The notes: generated by a model not told the origin, from the sequence alone. Numbered from the stretch's first letter, positions 17,685 through 26,766 are shown. The stretch: DNA of 64,000 nucleotides from Streptomyces olivochromogenes (GCF_001514115.1 NZ_KQ948473.1:62001-126000), one strand, 5' to 3'. Translations and numbers: made by a program.

Positions 17685-17969
17685 GGAACCCCTCCTCCTG
17701 CACGAGTGGGTCGGGAGTTCGGGTGCGCTCCCGGTCCACCGGGTTCAACGCGTCAGAACGTCAACGGCTACGGCATAACACAGCCGCAAAGGATGGCAGT
17801 TCATGGCAGATCGTGGATGAGATATCCGTTTTGTAGCTAAACCCAGCGTGGCGACGCCGTCACAGCAGGTACGTTCTTGCTCCGCCGGGACGAGGCGACA
17901 CACGCCGCAACACGGACAACTCACCTTGAGTCCGGCATGGTTCGACGGTTCGTAAGAGAGGGCCCGGCC

Positions 17970-19418
17970 ATGGCGTCGTCAGCGGTGACCTCATCCCAGT
18001 CCCCCCGGCCACCACGGCCGAATCTCGCCTTCCGGCGGCTGCGCGGACAGCGCTCGCCGGGCGAGTTCGCCGCGGCGGTACGGAGGGCCGCGCGCGAGAT
18101 CGGGGAGCGGGTCAGCTGTGACGCGCGCTACATCGGGCGGGTCGAGGCAGGCGAGATCCGCTGCCCCAACTACGCGTACGAACGGGTGTTCTTGCACATG
18201 TTCCCCGGCCGCACGCTGACCGACCTGGGCTTCTCGCCCCGCTCGTCCGTACGCGGCCGAGGGGCGCGCGACACGGACGAGGCGCCCCCTCCGCACACCA
18301 CGAGCCCGACGCACACCACCGGTGAGACGGAGGAGACGTACGAGACGTATGACACGCAGGACCCCTACGACACGCACGAGAACCACGAGGAGAGCGACGT
18401 GCAGCGTCGCGCATTCATGACTGGAGGCACCGCCACCGTGGCGGCGGCCTCACTGGGCCCCTTCGGGGTCACCTTCGGCGCTCCGGCCGCGGCCGCGGAC
18501 CGTCGTGTCCACCGGGTGGGGACGTCCGAGGCGGGCGCCCTCGAAGAGGCCGTGCGCCGGATCCGGCTGCTCGACGACCGACACGGGGCCGACGGCCTCT
18601 ACCGGCGGGCCGCGGCGCCGCTGCGGACGGCCTACGAACTGCTCGACGCGGGCACCACCCGGCAGACCACCGCCGACCGCCTGTACGCGGGGGCGGGCGA
18701 ACTGGCGATCTCGGTGGGCTGGTTGGCACACGACTCCGGGCGCTTCGAGGACGCGCGCTCGCACTACGCCGAGGCGCTGGCGACCGCCCGGATGGCCGGC
18801 GACCCGGCCCTGGAGGCGCACGCCTTCTGCAACACGGCGTTCCTGGCACGCGACGCGGGGCGCCCGCGCGAGGCGGTGCGCGCGGCGCAGGCGGCGCAGC
18901 GCGCGGCACGCCCGCTCGGCTCCCCGCGGCTGCTCTCGCTGCTCGCGCTGCGCGAGGCGGGCGGCTGGGCCGGACTCGCCGACCGCCCGGGGTGCGAGCA
19001 GGCGCTCGTCCGCGCGCAGACGCTCTTCGAACGCGGCCCCTCGGAGACCGATCCCGAGTGGATGACCTTCTACGGAGAGGCCGAACTGGAGGGTCTGGAG
19101 GCGCAGTGCTGGTCGACGCTGGGCGACTGGACCCGCGCGGCCCGGCACGCCCGGCGCGCCGCGCACCTCCAGGACCCGCACTTCACCCGCAACATCGCCC
19201 TCTACACGGCCGAGCTCGCCGACGACCTCGCGCGCGGCGGCCGCCCCGACGAGGCCGCCCTCGCGGGTCTGCGCGTCCTCGACCTGCTGGGCGAGGTCCA
19301 GTCGTCGCGCATCCAGACCATGCTGGCGGGCACCGCGCGCGTACTGCTGCCGCACCGCCGGGCGTCGGGTGTGTCGGCGTTCCTCGAGCGCCACGCGAGT
19401 CTGCCGCGCATCGTGTGA
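17970..19418 (+). CDS. XRE-like regulator with TPR-type C-terminal half
   Basis: 482 aa from ATG 17970 (MASSAVTSS); an alternative ATG lies 33 bases upstream. Residues about 20-90 form a short helix-turn-helix-like domain (FRRLRGQRSPGEFAAAVRRA then CDARYIGRVEAGEIRCPNY). A His/Thr/Glu-rich low-complexity linker follows, then an odd internal twin-arginine-like motif RRAFMTGGTATVAAASLG (about 148-165). Residues about 190-482 are helical repeats of TPR type. This architecture is shared with a large Streptomyces family that includes NsdA-like regulators of differentiation and antibiotic production. The target is unknown. Confidence 0.75.
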   Translation: MASSAVTSSQSPRPPRPNLAFRRLRGQRSPGEFAAAVRRAAREIGERVSCDARYIGRVEAGEIRCPNYAYERVFLHMFPGRTLTDLGFSPRSSVRGRGARDTDEAPPPHTTSPTHTTGETEETYETYDTQDPYDTHENHEESDVQRRAFMTGGTATVAAASLGPFGVTFGAPAAAADRRVHRVGTSEAGALEEAVRRIRLLDDRHGADGLYRRAAAPLRTAYELLDAGTTRQTTADRLYAGAGELAISVGWLAHDSGRFEDARSHYAEALATARMAGDPALEAHAFCNTAFLARDAGRPREAVRAAQAAQRAARPLGSPRLLSLLALREAGGWAGLADRPGCEQALVRAQTLFERGPSETDPEWMTFYGEAELEGLEAQCWSTLGDWTRAARHARRAAHLQDPHFTRNIALYTAELADDLARGGRPDEAALAGLRVLDLLGEVQSSRIQTMLAGTARVLLPHRRASGVSAFLERHASLPRIV

Positions 19419-19438
19419 TCCCGGCCGCCGGTCGGCGC

Positions 19439-20035
19439 TTACGGGGTCAGGTGCCCGCAGTCGTTCCACGCCTCGATCGCGGGCTCTCCGTAGGCCCAGC
19501 CGAGCACCGACAGCGAGGTCGGGTTGAGGCGGATACGGGCCGCGAAGTCGAGCGGGAGGCCGAGCCAGCGGGCGCCGATCGAGCGCAGGATGTGCCCGTG
19601 CGCGAAGACCAGCACATCCCGGTCCTCCGCGCGGGCCCAGGCGACGACCTCGTCCGCGCGCGCGGTGACCTGCTCCAGGGTCTCCCCCTCGGGGACGCCG
19701 TCGCGCCAGATGAACCAGCCCGGGCGCACGGCCTGGATCTCGGCCGGGGTCATGCCCTCGTACGCGCCGTAGTCCCACTCCATGAGCGTGTCCCAGGTGG
19801 TGGCACGCTCGCCGAAGCCGGCCAGTTCGCACGTCTCACGTGCGCGTGCCAGCGGACTGGTGCGCACCTCGACCCCCGAGAGCCCGTCGAAGGGCGCCCG
19901 GTGCAGTCGCTCCCCCAGCACCTTGGCGCCGCGTCGGCCCTCTTCCAGGAGCGGGATGTCGGTCCTGCCGGTGTGCTTGCCGGACAGTGACCACTCCGTC
20001 TGACCGTGCCGGGCCAGCAGGATGCGCGGTGCCAT
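19439..20035 (-). CDS. Histidine phosphatase superfamily protein
   Basis: 198 aa phosphoglycerate-mutase-like protein. Catalytic RHG motif LLARHGQTEW (His10), second Arg in RTSPLARARET, acid Glu in MEWDYGAYEG, and second His in VFAHGHILR. It probably dephosphorylates small metabolites or a protein; the substrate is unknown. It is convergent with the TPR regulator (20 nt between stops) and divergent from the PAP2 gene. Confidence 0.9.
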   Translation of the reverse strand: MAPRILLARHGQTEWSLSGKHTGRTDIPLLEEGRRGAKVLGERLHRAPFDGLSGVEVRTSPLARARETCELAGFGERATTWDTLMEWDYGAYEGMTPAEIQAVRPGWFIWRDGVPEGETLEQVTARADEVVAWARAEDRDVLVFAHGHILRSIGARWLGLPLDFAARIRLNPTSLSVLGWAYGEPAIEAWNDCGHLTP

Positions 20036-20244
20036 GAAGAGAAGCCTTTCCGGTTCGCGTGAAGAACGTACGGGACGAGGAGGAGACGCGGACCTGAGAG
20101 ATGGGTCATTCCATCATGTCTCACCCCCGCGCCGGGCAACCCGGCGGGCGATCTCCGCGTCTTTGACGACCAGGGGGGCGCCTCCTTAAGCCGTTCACAT
20201 ACACCGTAAAATCGGATGGCCCTGTCACCGGGGCGCAATCGGCT

Positions 20245-20279
20245 GGTCACGTAAGCAACAACCACAGGTCACGCAAGCA
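20245..20279. repeat. Two 13-bp direct repeats before the PAP2 gene
   Basis: GGTCACGTAAGCA (20245-20257) and GGTCACGCAAGCA (20267-20279) differ at one base and start 22 bp apart, i.e. about two helical turns. They lie 18 bp before the PAP2 start, in the 262-bp divergent region. They could be a tandem activator or repressor site. Confidence 0.45.
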
Positions 20280-20297
20280 GATGGGGAGGGCGATCGG

Positions 20298-21296
20298 ATG
20301 CCGCAGACCGATGCACGGCGAACCGAGGCGGCACCACGCGCCCGGCTCAGCCGGTGGACCGAACTGCGCACCGCCGCATCGCACACCCGGCTGCGCTGGT
20401 GGACCGAGCTGCCACTGCTCGTGATGGTGTACGGGTCGTACTCGGCGGGCCGGCTGCTCGCCCGGGGCGACACCGACGACGCCGTCGGTCACGGCCTGGA
20501 GATCCTGCGCATCGAGAAGGCCCTCCACCTCAACGCCGAGCACCCGCTGAACCGGTTGTTCACCCGCGAGGCCTGGCTCGGCGTCCCCGCCGACTTCTGG
20601 TACGCCTCGCTGCACTACCTGGTGACGCCCGCGATCCTGATCTGGCTCTTCCGCTCCCGGGCCGTGCGCTACCGCGCCGCCCGCACCTGGCTGATGACAT
20701 CCACGCTGATCGGGCTGATCGGCTTCACGCTGCTGCCGACCTGCCCGCCCCGGCTGCTCTCCGCGGGCCACGGCTTCGTCGACACGATGGCCCAGTACAG
20801 CTCGTACGGCTGGTGGGGCGGCGAGGCGAGCGCACCGCGCGGCCTCGGCGGCATGACCAACCAGTACGCGGCGATGCCCAGCCTGCACGTGGGCTGGTCG
20901 CTGTGGTGCGGAGTGATGCTGTGGCGCTACGGCCGCACACCCGTCGTCCGGCTCGCGGGCATCGCCTATCCGCTGCTGACCACGATCGTCGTGATGGGCA
21001 CCGCCAACCACTACTTCCTCGACGCGGCGGCCGGCGCCGCGGTGATGGGGATCGGGCTGCTGCTGGCCCCGTACGTGATGCGGCTCGCGGACCGTGTGCG
21101 GGAGCTGTTCAGTGCCCGCATCCCGTGGGCCGCGGGCGCCTCGCGCGACGCACGTTCCTCAATTGTCAGTGGCGGATGCCAGACTTCCACGGGTGAGCGA
21201 ATTCCCCGACAGCGCGAGTCCCGAACCGGGCACGAAGCCGAGCCGGGTGCCTCCCCCAAGGATGCCGGGGAAGGTGCTGCGGCAGCAGCTCGCTGA
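20298..21296 (+). CDS. PAP2-superfamily membrane phosphatase / phosphotransferase
   Basis: 332 aa with six predicted membrane helices. The bipartite phosphatase signature is present: PSLHVGWS (His at about 198) and NHYFLDAAAG (His at about 237). The relation is to the Aur1/inositolphosphotransferase branch of PAP2 enzymes, which act on lipid phosphates at the membrane. After about residue 270 the protein becomes soluble and low in complexity. Its last 104 bases overlap the start of the following nuclease gene, so the C-terminal tail may be a run-on rather than functional. Confidence 0.85.
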   Translation: MPQTDARRTEAAPRARLSRWTELRTAASHTRLRWWTELPLLVMVYGSYSAGRLLARGDTDDAVGHGLEILRIEKALHLNAEHPLNRLFTREAWLGVPADFWYASLHYLVTPAILIWLFRSRAVRYRAARTWLMTSTLIGLIGFTLLPTCPPRLLSAGHGFVDTMAQYSSYGWWGGEASAPRGLGGMTNQYAAMPSLHVGWSLWCGVMLWRYGRTPVVRLAGIAYPLLTTIVVMGTANHYFLDAAAGAAVMGIGLLLAPYVMRLADRVRELFSARIPWAAGASRDARSSIVSGGCQTSTGERIPRQRESRTGHEAEPGASPKDAGEGAAAAAR

Positions 21297-22461
21297 GCTG
21301 CGCGGTTCCGCCGTACCGCCCAAGGCGCTGGACGCGCGGGCCCTCGCGGCGCTCGCCGCGAACCCAGGGTGTGATCGACGCGCCCTGTTGGACGGCGCGG
21401 GCGTCGACAAGGCGAAGCTGGCGGACGCGCTGGGCTCGCCGTCCGCCTTCGGCCAGTCCCAGTTCGCCTTCATGCGGGGGAACGCGTTCGAGGCGCGGGT
21501 CAAGGCCGACGGCGGCGCGGAGCTGCTGCGGCTGGTGCACGAGAAGCTGGACCCGGGCGCCGAGCCGCCCGCGGCCGGTGTCGTCCCGGACCTGAGCGCG
21601 GTCGGCCCCGAGGGGCGCGCGGCCCGTACGGCGCTCGCCCTGCGCGAGGCCACCACGGCCGCCGCCTGGACCCTGCTCGACCACCCCATGCTCGCCCTCG
21701 ACGTCGCGGGCTCCCCCGCCTTCCTGGAGCCGGACGCCGTAGTCGTCCACCCCGACGGAAGCTGGACGGTCGTCGAGATCAAGTCCTTCCCGATGCTGGA
21801 CGGCTCCGCGGACCCGGCGAAGGTGGGCGCCGCCGCCCGCCAGTCCGCGGTCTACGTGCTCGCCCTGGAGGAGGTGGCCGCGCGCCTCGGCGCGGGGCCG
21901 CAGGGGCGTGGCGCCCAGGACGGCGGCACCGCCCCCGACGTTCGCCACCGGGTCCTGCTGGTCTGCCCCAAGGACTTCTCCAACCTGCCCACCGCGTCCG
22001 CCGTCGACATCCGCAAGCAGCGCGCGGTCACCCGCCGCCAGCTGGCCCGCCTCACTCGCGTCGAGGACATCGCGGACGCCCTCCCCGAGGGCACCTGCTT
22101 CTCCCCCGACCTCCCGGCCGCCGACCTGACGACCGCCGTCGAGTCCGTCCCCGCGACCTACGCCCCCGAGTGCCTGGCCGCCTGCGAGCTCGCCTTCCAC
22201 TGCCGCGACCGCTCCCGCGCCGAAGGCGTGGTGACGGCCCTGGGCCGGTCGCTCCGCTCCGAGCTGGGCGGGCTGACGACGATCGGCGAGGTCCTGGCGG
22301 CGGCCCACGGCGCGGCCGGGGACCCCGACGACCCGGCGGTCGTGGCCCTGCGCAGGGCGGCGGCGCTGCGGTCGGAGGCCCTGCGGGGGCGCGCGACGCC
22401 TCCCGCCGGCCGGCAGCAGCCGGCCGGCGAAGTCCTCCCGGAGGTGGCCCCTTGTCGCTGA
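21193..22461 (+). CDS. Cas4/RecB-like PD-(D/E)XK nuclease with putative Fe-S cluster
   Basis: 422 aa from GTG 21193 (an ATG at 21262 is the alternative; neither has a clear ribosome site). The nuclease core is visible: PDAVVVHPDG with Asp181, VVEIKSF with Glu195 and Lys197, and a RecB/Cas4-type QxxxY motif (Gln217, Tyr221). Near the C-terminus Cys327-x3-Cys331-x5-Cys337, with Cys302 or Cys60 as fourth ligand, resembles the Fe-S cluster of Cas4, AddB and Dna2 nucleases. It is the first of three overlapping genes (nuclease, unknown, helicase), which suggests one DNA-processing complex. Repair or phage defence are both possible. Confidence 0.75.
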   Translation: MSEFPDSASPEPGTKPSRVPPPRMPGKVLRQQLAELRGSAVPPKALDARALAALAANPGCDRRALLDGAGVDKAKLADALGSPSAFGQSQFAFMRGNAFEARVKADGGAELLRLVHEKLDPGAEPPAAGVVPDLSAVGPEGRAARTALALREATTAAAWTLLDHPMLALDVAGSPAFLEPDAVVVHPDGSWTVVEIKSFPMLDGSADPAKVGAAARQSAVYVLALEEVAARLGAGPQGRGAQDGGTAPDVRHRVLLVCPKDFSNLPTASAVDIRKQRAVTRRQLARLTRVEDIADALPEGTCFSPDLPAADLTTAVESVPATYAPECLAACELAFHCRDRSRAEGVVTALGRSLRSELGGLTTIGEVLAAAHGAAGDPDDPAVVALRRAAALRSEALRGRATPPAGRQQPAGEVLPEVAPCR

Positions 22462-24056
22462 TCGCCACCCTTGCCCGGCTGGAGGCCGTCGAGAGCGGGC
22501 GGGCCCAGCCCCTCGCCACCGTGCGGCACCGGCATCTCACCGAGCGGCCCCTGGTGTTCGTACCGCTGACCACCGCAGGTGAGGCCGGGGCCCCGCTCGG
22601 GGCGCTGGTGGGCACGGACCGGGACGCGCCCCGCCTGCTGTTCGTGCCGCAACCCCGGGACCGCGACCTGCGGTTCGCGTTCCTCGCGGAGCTGGCCGAT
22701 GTCGTACTGCCGTACGTGGACACCTACGCCGACGCCGTCGAGGCGGCCGAGCGCAGCGAGACCGATCCCGAGACCGGCAAGCGCGTCAAGGTCGAGGTCG
22801 AACTGTGCGCGGACGCCCCCCAGCTGATCCTGCCGAGCCGCGCGGGCGTGGAGTTCGTACGACTCCTCGGCCGCTCCACCCGGTTTCGGCGCACCGCGGA
22901 GCAGGAGCCGGAGGCACCCCATCCGGCGCCGCCCCGGGTGCCGTTGCTCGGCCGGTGGCTGACGCACTTCGGGGAGCGGGCCCGGGTGCCCGGCTCCGCC
23001 CTGCTGCTCGCCCTCACCGATGTACTGTCGCGGCACTGGGCGACCGGCCAGAGCAGTCTGGAGGACCAGCACCTGGGGGCGCTGCTCGCCTGGATCGACC
23101 CCCCGGAGGGTGCGTCGGGCGCGGCGGCCGCGCTGCGGGCCGAGTTGCGGCGCGATGCCCGGGGACAGCTCGTGTGCCCGCCCGCGGGACCGGCCACCGA
23201 CCCCGCCTTCGACAACAAACTGCTCGCTCCCGCCATCGAGCGCTACGACCGCGCGCGGACCGCCCTCGCCGCCGCCGAGGACGGCTTGCAGGCGGACGAC
23301 CGGCTCGGTGAACTCACCGCCGCCGAGCGGGAGATCCGCGCTCTCGTCGAGCAGGTCACCCGGCCCACCTGGGACGCGGTGTGGCGCGGCCTCGACCTGC
23401 TGCGGACGCTCCCCGAGGGCACCCACGCGGCCGACCGGTGGACCCGCGACCGCTGGTCGTTCACCGGCCACCGCGACCGGATCACCGCGGGCGAGCCCCC
23501 GCAGCCACGCCGTGACGACGCGGTCACCGCGGCGAACAAGCTGGCCACACGCGAGCGCGAACAGGCCCGCCTGGACGCGCAGGAAGCCCTCGACGATCCG
23601 CTGGTCATGGCCGGGCGGCGGCTGGTCGGGGAGGCCTTCGCGGGTGAGGTCACGGACGTCGTCATGGCGTACAGCGAGAGCAAGCGGCCGAGCCCCCGTC
23701 CCCTGGTGACCGTACGCACGGACGACCGGCCGCACCTCGGGGAGCGGACGAAGGTGTACCGGTCGCTGGGCGGGAAGCCGCAGGCGGCCGAGTTCGTCGG
23801 GTACGAGGAGTCGTCGGAGGGCGACGGTCTTGTGGTCCTGCGGATCGTCGACAAGATGGGGCGCGGCAAGGAACCCGAGACCGGGTCCGTGCCGGAGAAG
23901 GGGGACCTCCTCTGCTTCACGCTCTTCGAGCACGAGCAGCGGGGCGGCGCGAAGCTCCCCGACCCGGAGGAGACCCCGTGGACGCACGGCGGACCGCCGG
24001 GCGAGCCCGACGCGGTACCGCAGCCGGACCCGGTGACCGAGGAGGACATGCTGTGA
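22452..24056 (+). CDS. Unrecognised 534-aa protein between nuclease and helicase
   Basis: Start is TTG 22452, eight bases after GGAGG and overlapping the nuclease stop by 10 bases. The protein is soluble and highly charged. An N-terminal beta-rich region (about 1-75) is followed by a helical Glu/Lys segment (about 85-115). The mostly helical middle holds a long possible coiled coil (about 255-305 and 355-395). The C-terminal region is beta-rich (about 405-500), with LVVLRIVDKMGRGKE and GDLLCFTLFEHEQ. I recognise no domain. The C-terminal part may be an OB-like barrel similar to the accessory domains of Upf1/Dna2-like helicases; this is speculation. Translational coupling on both sides argues for equal amounts of all three products. 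Confidence 0.8.
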   Translation: MSLIATLARLEAVESGRAQPLATVRHRHLTERPLVFVPLTTAGEAGAPLGALVGTDRDAPRLLFVPQPRDRDLRFAFLAELADVVLPYVDTYADAVEAAERSETDPETGKRVKVEVELCADAPQLILPSRAGVEFVRLLGRSTRFRRTAEQEPEAPHPAPPRVPLLGRWLTHFGERARVPGSALLLALTDVLSRHWATGQSSLEDQHLGALLAWIDPPEGASGAAAALRAELRRDARGQLVCPPAGPATDPAFDNKLLAPAIERYDRARTALAAAEDGLQADDRLGELTAAEREIRALVEQVTRPTWDAVWRGLDLLRTLPEGTHAADRWTRDRWSFTGHRDRITAGEPPQPRRDDAVTAANKLATREREQARLDAQEALDDPLVMAGRRLVGEAFAGEVTDVVMAYSESKRPSPRPLVTVRTDDRPHLGERTKVYRSLGGKPQAAEFVGYEESSEGDGLVVLRIVDKMGRGKEPETGSVPEKGDLLCFTLFEHEQRGGAKLPDPEETPWTHGGPPGEPDAVPQPDPVTEEDML

Positions 24057-25387
24057 CCACGGCCTTCGATCCCGCAGCCGCGGCCGGCCGCGCCACCGAC
24101 GCGATCCTGGACGACACCCTGCACGGCACGCACCGCGGCATCGTGGTCGACTCGCCCCCGGGTGCCGGGAAATCCACCCTCGTCGTCCGCGCGGCGCTCG
24201 AACTCGCCTCAGCGGGCCGCCCGTTGATGGTCATCGCGCAGACCAACGCCCAGGTCGACGACCTGGTGCTGCGACTCGCCGAGAAGAACGGGGAGCTGCC
24301 GGTGGGACGCTTGCACAGCAGCGATCCCGACCCTTACGACAAGGCTCTGGACGACCTGCCGAACGTACGCAAGTCGACCAAGGCCGGCGATCTGGCCGGC
24401 CTGGACGTGGTCATCTCGACCGCCGCCAAGTGGGCCCACGTCAAGGGGGTCGAGCCGTGGCGGCACGCGATCGTCGACGAGGCCTACCAGATGCGGTCGG
24501 ACGCGCTGCTGGCCGTGGCGGGGCTCTTCGAGCGGGCACTGTTCGTGGGCGACCCCGGGCAGTTGGACCCGTTCGCGATCGTCGGCTCGGAGCAGTGGGC
24601 GGGGCTGTCGTACGACCCGTCGGCGTCCGCGGTGACGACACTGCTGGCCCACAACCCCGAACTGCCGCAGCACCGCCTCCCGGTGTCCTGGCGGCTGCCG
24701 GCCTCCGCGGCGCCGCTCGTCTCGGACGCGTTCTACCCGTACACGCCGTTCCGCAGCGGCACCGGCCATGGTGACCGGCGGCTGAAGTTCGCTGTGGCGT
24801 CGGACGGTTCGGGTCCCGACCGGGTCATCGACGAGGCGGCGGAGGCGGGTTGGGGGCTGCTGGAGCTGCCGGCCCGGCACACGCCGCGTACGGACCCGGA
24901 GGCGGTACGGGCGGTGGCCCAGGTCGTACGACGACTGCTGGACCGGGGCGGGGCGGCCACCTCGGAGCGGGCGGACGAACCGGCGGCGCTGACCGCCGAC
25001 CGGATCGCCGTCGGCACGGCGCACCGGGACCAGGCGGCGGCCGTACGGGCGGCGCTCGCCGACCTCGGGGTCGCGGACGTCACCGTCGACACGGCGAATC
25101 GGCTTCAGGGGCGGGAGTTCGACGTCACCGTGGTGCTGCATCCGCTGTCCGGGCGACCCGACGCGACCGCGTTCCACCTGGAGACGGGGCGGCTGTGCGT
25201 CCTCGCCTCGCGGCATCGGCACGCGTGCATCGTGGTGTGCCGGGCGGGGGTGACGGAGCTGCTGGACGACCATCCGTCGACGGAGCCGGTGCAGCTGGGG
25301 GTCACGGTGAAGTTTCCGGACGGCTGGGAGGCCAATCACGCGGTGCTGTCGCATTTGGCGGAGCATCGGGTGCTGTGGCGACCGTAG
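24053..25387 (+). CDS. Superfamily 1 (Upf1/Dna2-like) helicase
   Basis: 444 aa from GTG 24053, overlapping the previous stop as GTGA. Motif I/Walker A PPGAGKST (Lys40), motif Ia IAQTNAQVDDL, motif II VDEAY (142-145), motif III GDPGQLDPF (166-174), motif IV-like SWRLP (about 212), motif V TANRLQGREFD (about 347-357), and motif VI ASRHRH (385-390). This is the order and spelling of SF1B helicases of the Upf1/Dna2/TM0106 group. In several lineages these are fused to a RecB/Cas4 nuclease; here nuclease and helicase are separate genes. The N-terminus begins almost at motif I, so accessory domains seem to be supplied by the middle protein. Confidence 0.88.
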   Translation: MTTAFDPAAAAGRATDAILDDTLHGTHRGIVVDSPPGAGKSTLVVRAALELASAGRPLMVIAQTNAQVDDLVLRLAEKNGELPVGRLHSSDPDPYDKALDDLPNVRKSTKAGDLAGLDVVISTAAKWAHVKGVEPWRHAIVDEAYQMRSDALLAVAGLFERALFVGDPGQLDPFAIVGSEQWAGLSYDPSASAVTTLLAHNPELPQHRLPVSWRLPASAAPLVSDAFYPYTPFRSGTGHGDRRLKFAVASDGSGPDRVIDEAAEAGWGLLELPARHTPRTDPEAVRAVAQVVRRLLDRGGAATSERADEPAALTADRIAVGTAHRDQAAAVRAALADLGVADVTVDTANRLQGREFDVTVVLHPLSGRPDATAFHLETGRLCVLASRHRHACIVVCRAGVTELLDDHPSTEPVQLGVTVKFPDGWEANHAVLSHLAEHRVLWRP

Positions 25388-25390
25388 ATC

Positions 25391-25421
25391 CACCCATGGA
25401 TCCACAGCGGATCCATGGGTG
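25391..25421 (+). terminator. Hairpin after the nuclease-helicase operon
   Basis: A perfect 13-bp stem (25391-25403 with 25409-25421) with 5-nt loop, directly after the helicase stop. It probably terminates the three-gene operon. Confidence 0.75.
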
Positions 25422-25548
25422 CAGGCCGTGGGTCCGGCTGGCACGGTTGTGCGGGTCCGCTCACACGGGCCTACTTGCGCGGACGGGGGAGAATGGACGT
25501 TGGCCCACCCACGAAGCGGGCCCCTGAACCGTACGAGGAGGAGAAGAC

Positions 25549-25932
25549 ATGGCGGAGCCCACGCCGCGTCGGAACGAACCGCGGCTACGCCCCGCGCCCC
25601 TGCTCTTCGAGCCCGCGGAGGCGGCCGGTGATCCGGAGCACTTCTTCGATCTCGAGTCGATCGACGACCCTCGGGCGCTGCTGGCGCGGGCCACGGAGCT
25701 GACGCTCGCGTTTCGCGCCGCGGCCGATCGGGCGCTCGAGTTCCAGGCGATCGCCGCCGCGCAGCTGGCCGATCCTCGGCGCTTCGATCGGCTGACGCCG
25801 GCTTCGATCGCGGAGCGGGCCGAGTGGACCGAGGACTACGCGAAGAAGATGATCGAGTTCGGCCGGGATCTGTTGCGGGGGGCCGAAGGGGACGGACGGG
25901 GGCTTGGGCACGGGGTGGGCGACCATGCGTGA
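25549..25932 (+). CDS. Small conserved hypothetical protein
   Basis: 127 aa from ATG with GGAGGAG eight bases upstream. The Pro/Arg-rich start is followed by an acidic patch (HFFDLESIDDPRALLA) and a mainly helical region. That region contains FRAAADRALEFQAIAAAQL and SIAERAEWTEDYAKKMIEFG. It is cytoplasmic with no recognised domain. It stands alone, and the following 198 bp (25933-26130) hold nothing recognisable. Confidence 0.7.
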   Translation: MAEPTPRRNEPRLRPAPLLFEPAEAAGDPEHFFDLESIDDPRALLARATELTLAFRAAADRALEFQAIAAAQLADPRRFDRLTPASIAERAEWTEDYAKKMIEFGRDLLRGAEGDGRGLGHGVGDHA

Positions 25933-26130
25933 GTCGGCCGTTTCGGTGTAGTCGCGGGGCTCGCCCGCCCCCGCCGCCCGGGCCGGTCGCGCAGTTCGCC
26001 GCGCCCCTGAAGGTCTAAAGGCCAGGCCTGGCATATGCCGCGAGGGCAAGGTACTCCTCCCCCGGCGTTCTGTCCCGGGTTCTCGCAACTCTCGGGGGGC
26101 GGGTGCTTACCGACGGTAGATCTCATAGCC

Positions 26131-26766
26131 ATGAGCAGCACACGGAATCCGGCAAGCTCCGCCGCCCCGTTGCCCGACCGGTTCGACGTCAGCGGCGTCA
26201 CCCCGGACGGAGCCGCCTGGCTCGCCTCGGCAGGAACGTATCCGCGCAGCACCCTCACCCTCTGGGAGGAACGCCCGACCGCCCCGGTCGTCCTGCCCTG
26301 CGGCACCGCCTTCGACATCGTCAACGTGCCCGCGATCTTCGGCCGGCGGATGCTCGACCAGCTGTGGGACGAGGGGCCGGGCTCGGGCCCGGTGGCCGTG
26401 CACCGCGGGCGGACGCTGCTGTTCAGCGCACCGGGCACCGCACAGCGCCTGCCGTCGCTCCTGGAGTGGGAGGAGTGGGGGGCGGGCGAGTCGGGGGGAT
26501 CCGGGCGCGTCGACGCCATTCCTCCGCTGCTCTGCCACGGGGTCGGCGACGCGGTGACCGTGCCCGCCCTGAGCCCCGTCGCCCACCTCGCATCCCGCTG
26601 GCTGGTGGCCCCCGACACCCGGCATCCGTGGCTTCCGGGGCCCGAGATCCTGGTGTGGGCGGCCGTCCGGGCGGCCCGCACGGCCGCCTCCGCCGCGGTG
26701 CGGATATCGATTTTTCCTCCCGCCGATCAGGATGCTAAGGTCTACGACGTCAGCAGGCGCCGCTAG
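26131..26766 (+). CDS. Conserved hypothetical protein ending inside a tRNA gene
   Basis: 211 aa from ATG 26131. A segment VVLPCGTAFDIVNVPAIFG (about 52-70) and HLASRWLVAPDTRHPWLPGP resemble the N-terminal part of actinobacterial bifunctional primase-polymerase-like proteins, but no catalytic set is visible and I assign no function. The stop codon TAG at 26764-26766 is the eighth to tenth base of the tRNA-Lys gene, so the coding region overlaps the tRNA by 10 bases. The tRNA promoter (TAAGGT, 26736-26741) must lie within this gene. Confidence 0.72.
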   Translation: MSSTRNPASSAAPLPDRFDVSGVTPDGAAWLASAGTYPRSTLTLWEERPTAPVVLPCGTAFDIVNVPAIFGRRMLDQLWDEGPGSGPVAVHRGRTLLFSAPGTAQRLPSLLEWEEWGAGESGGSGRVDAIPPLLCHGVGDAVTVPALSPVAHLASRWLVAPDTRHPWLPGPEILVWAAVRAARTAASAAVRISIFPPADQDAKVYDVSRRR

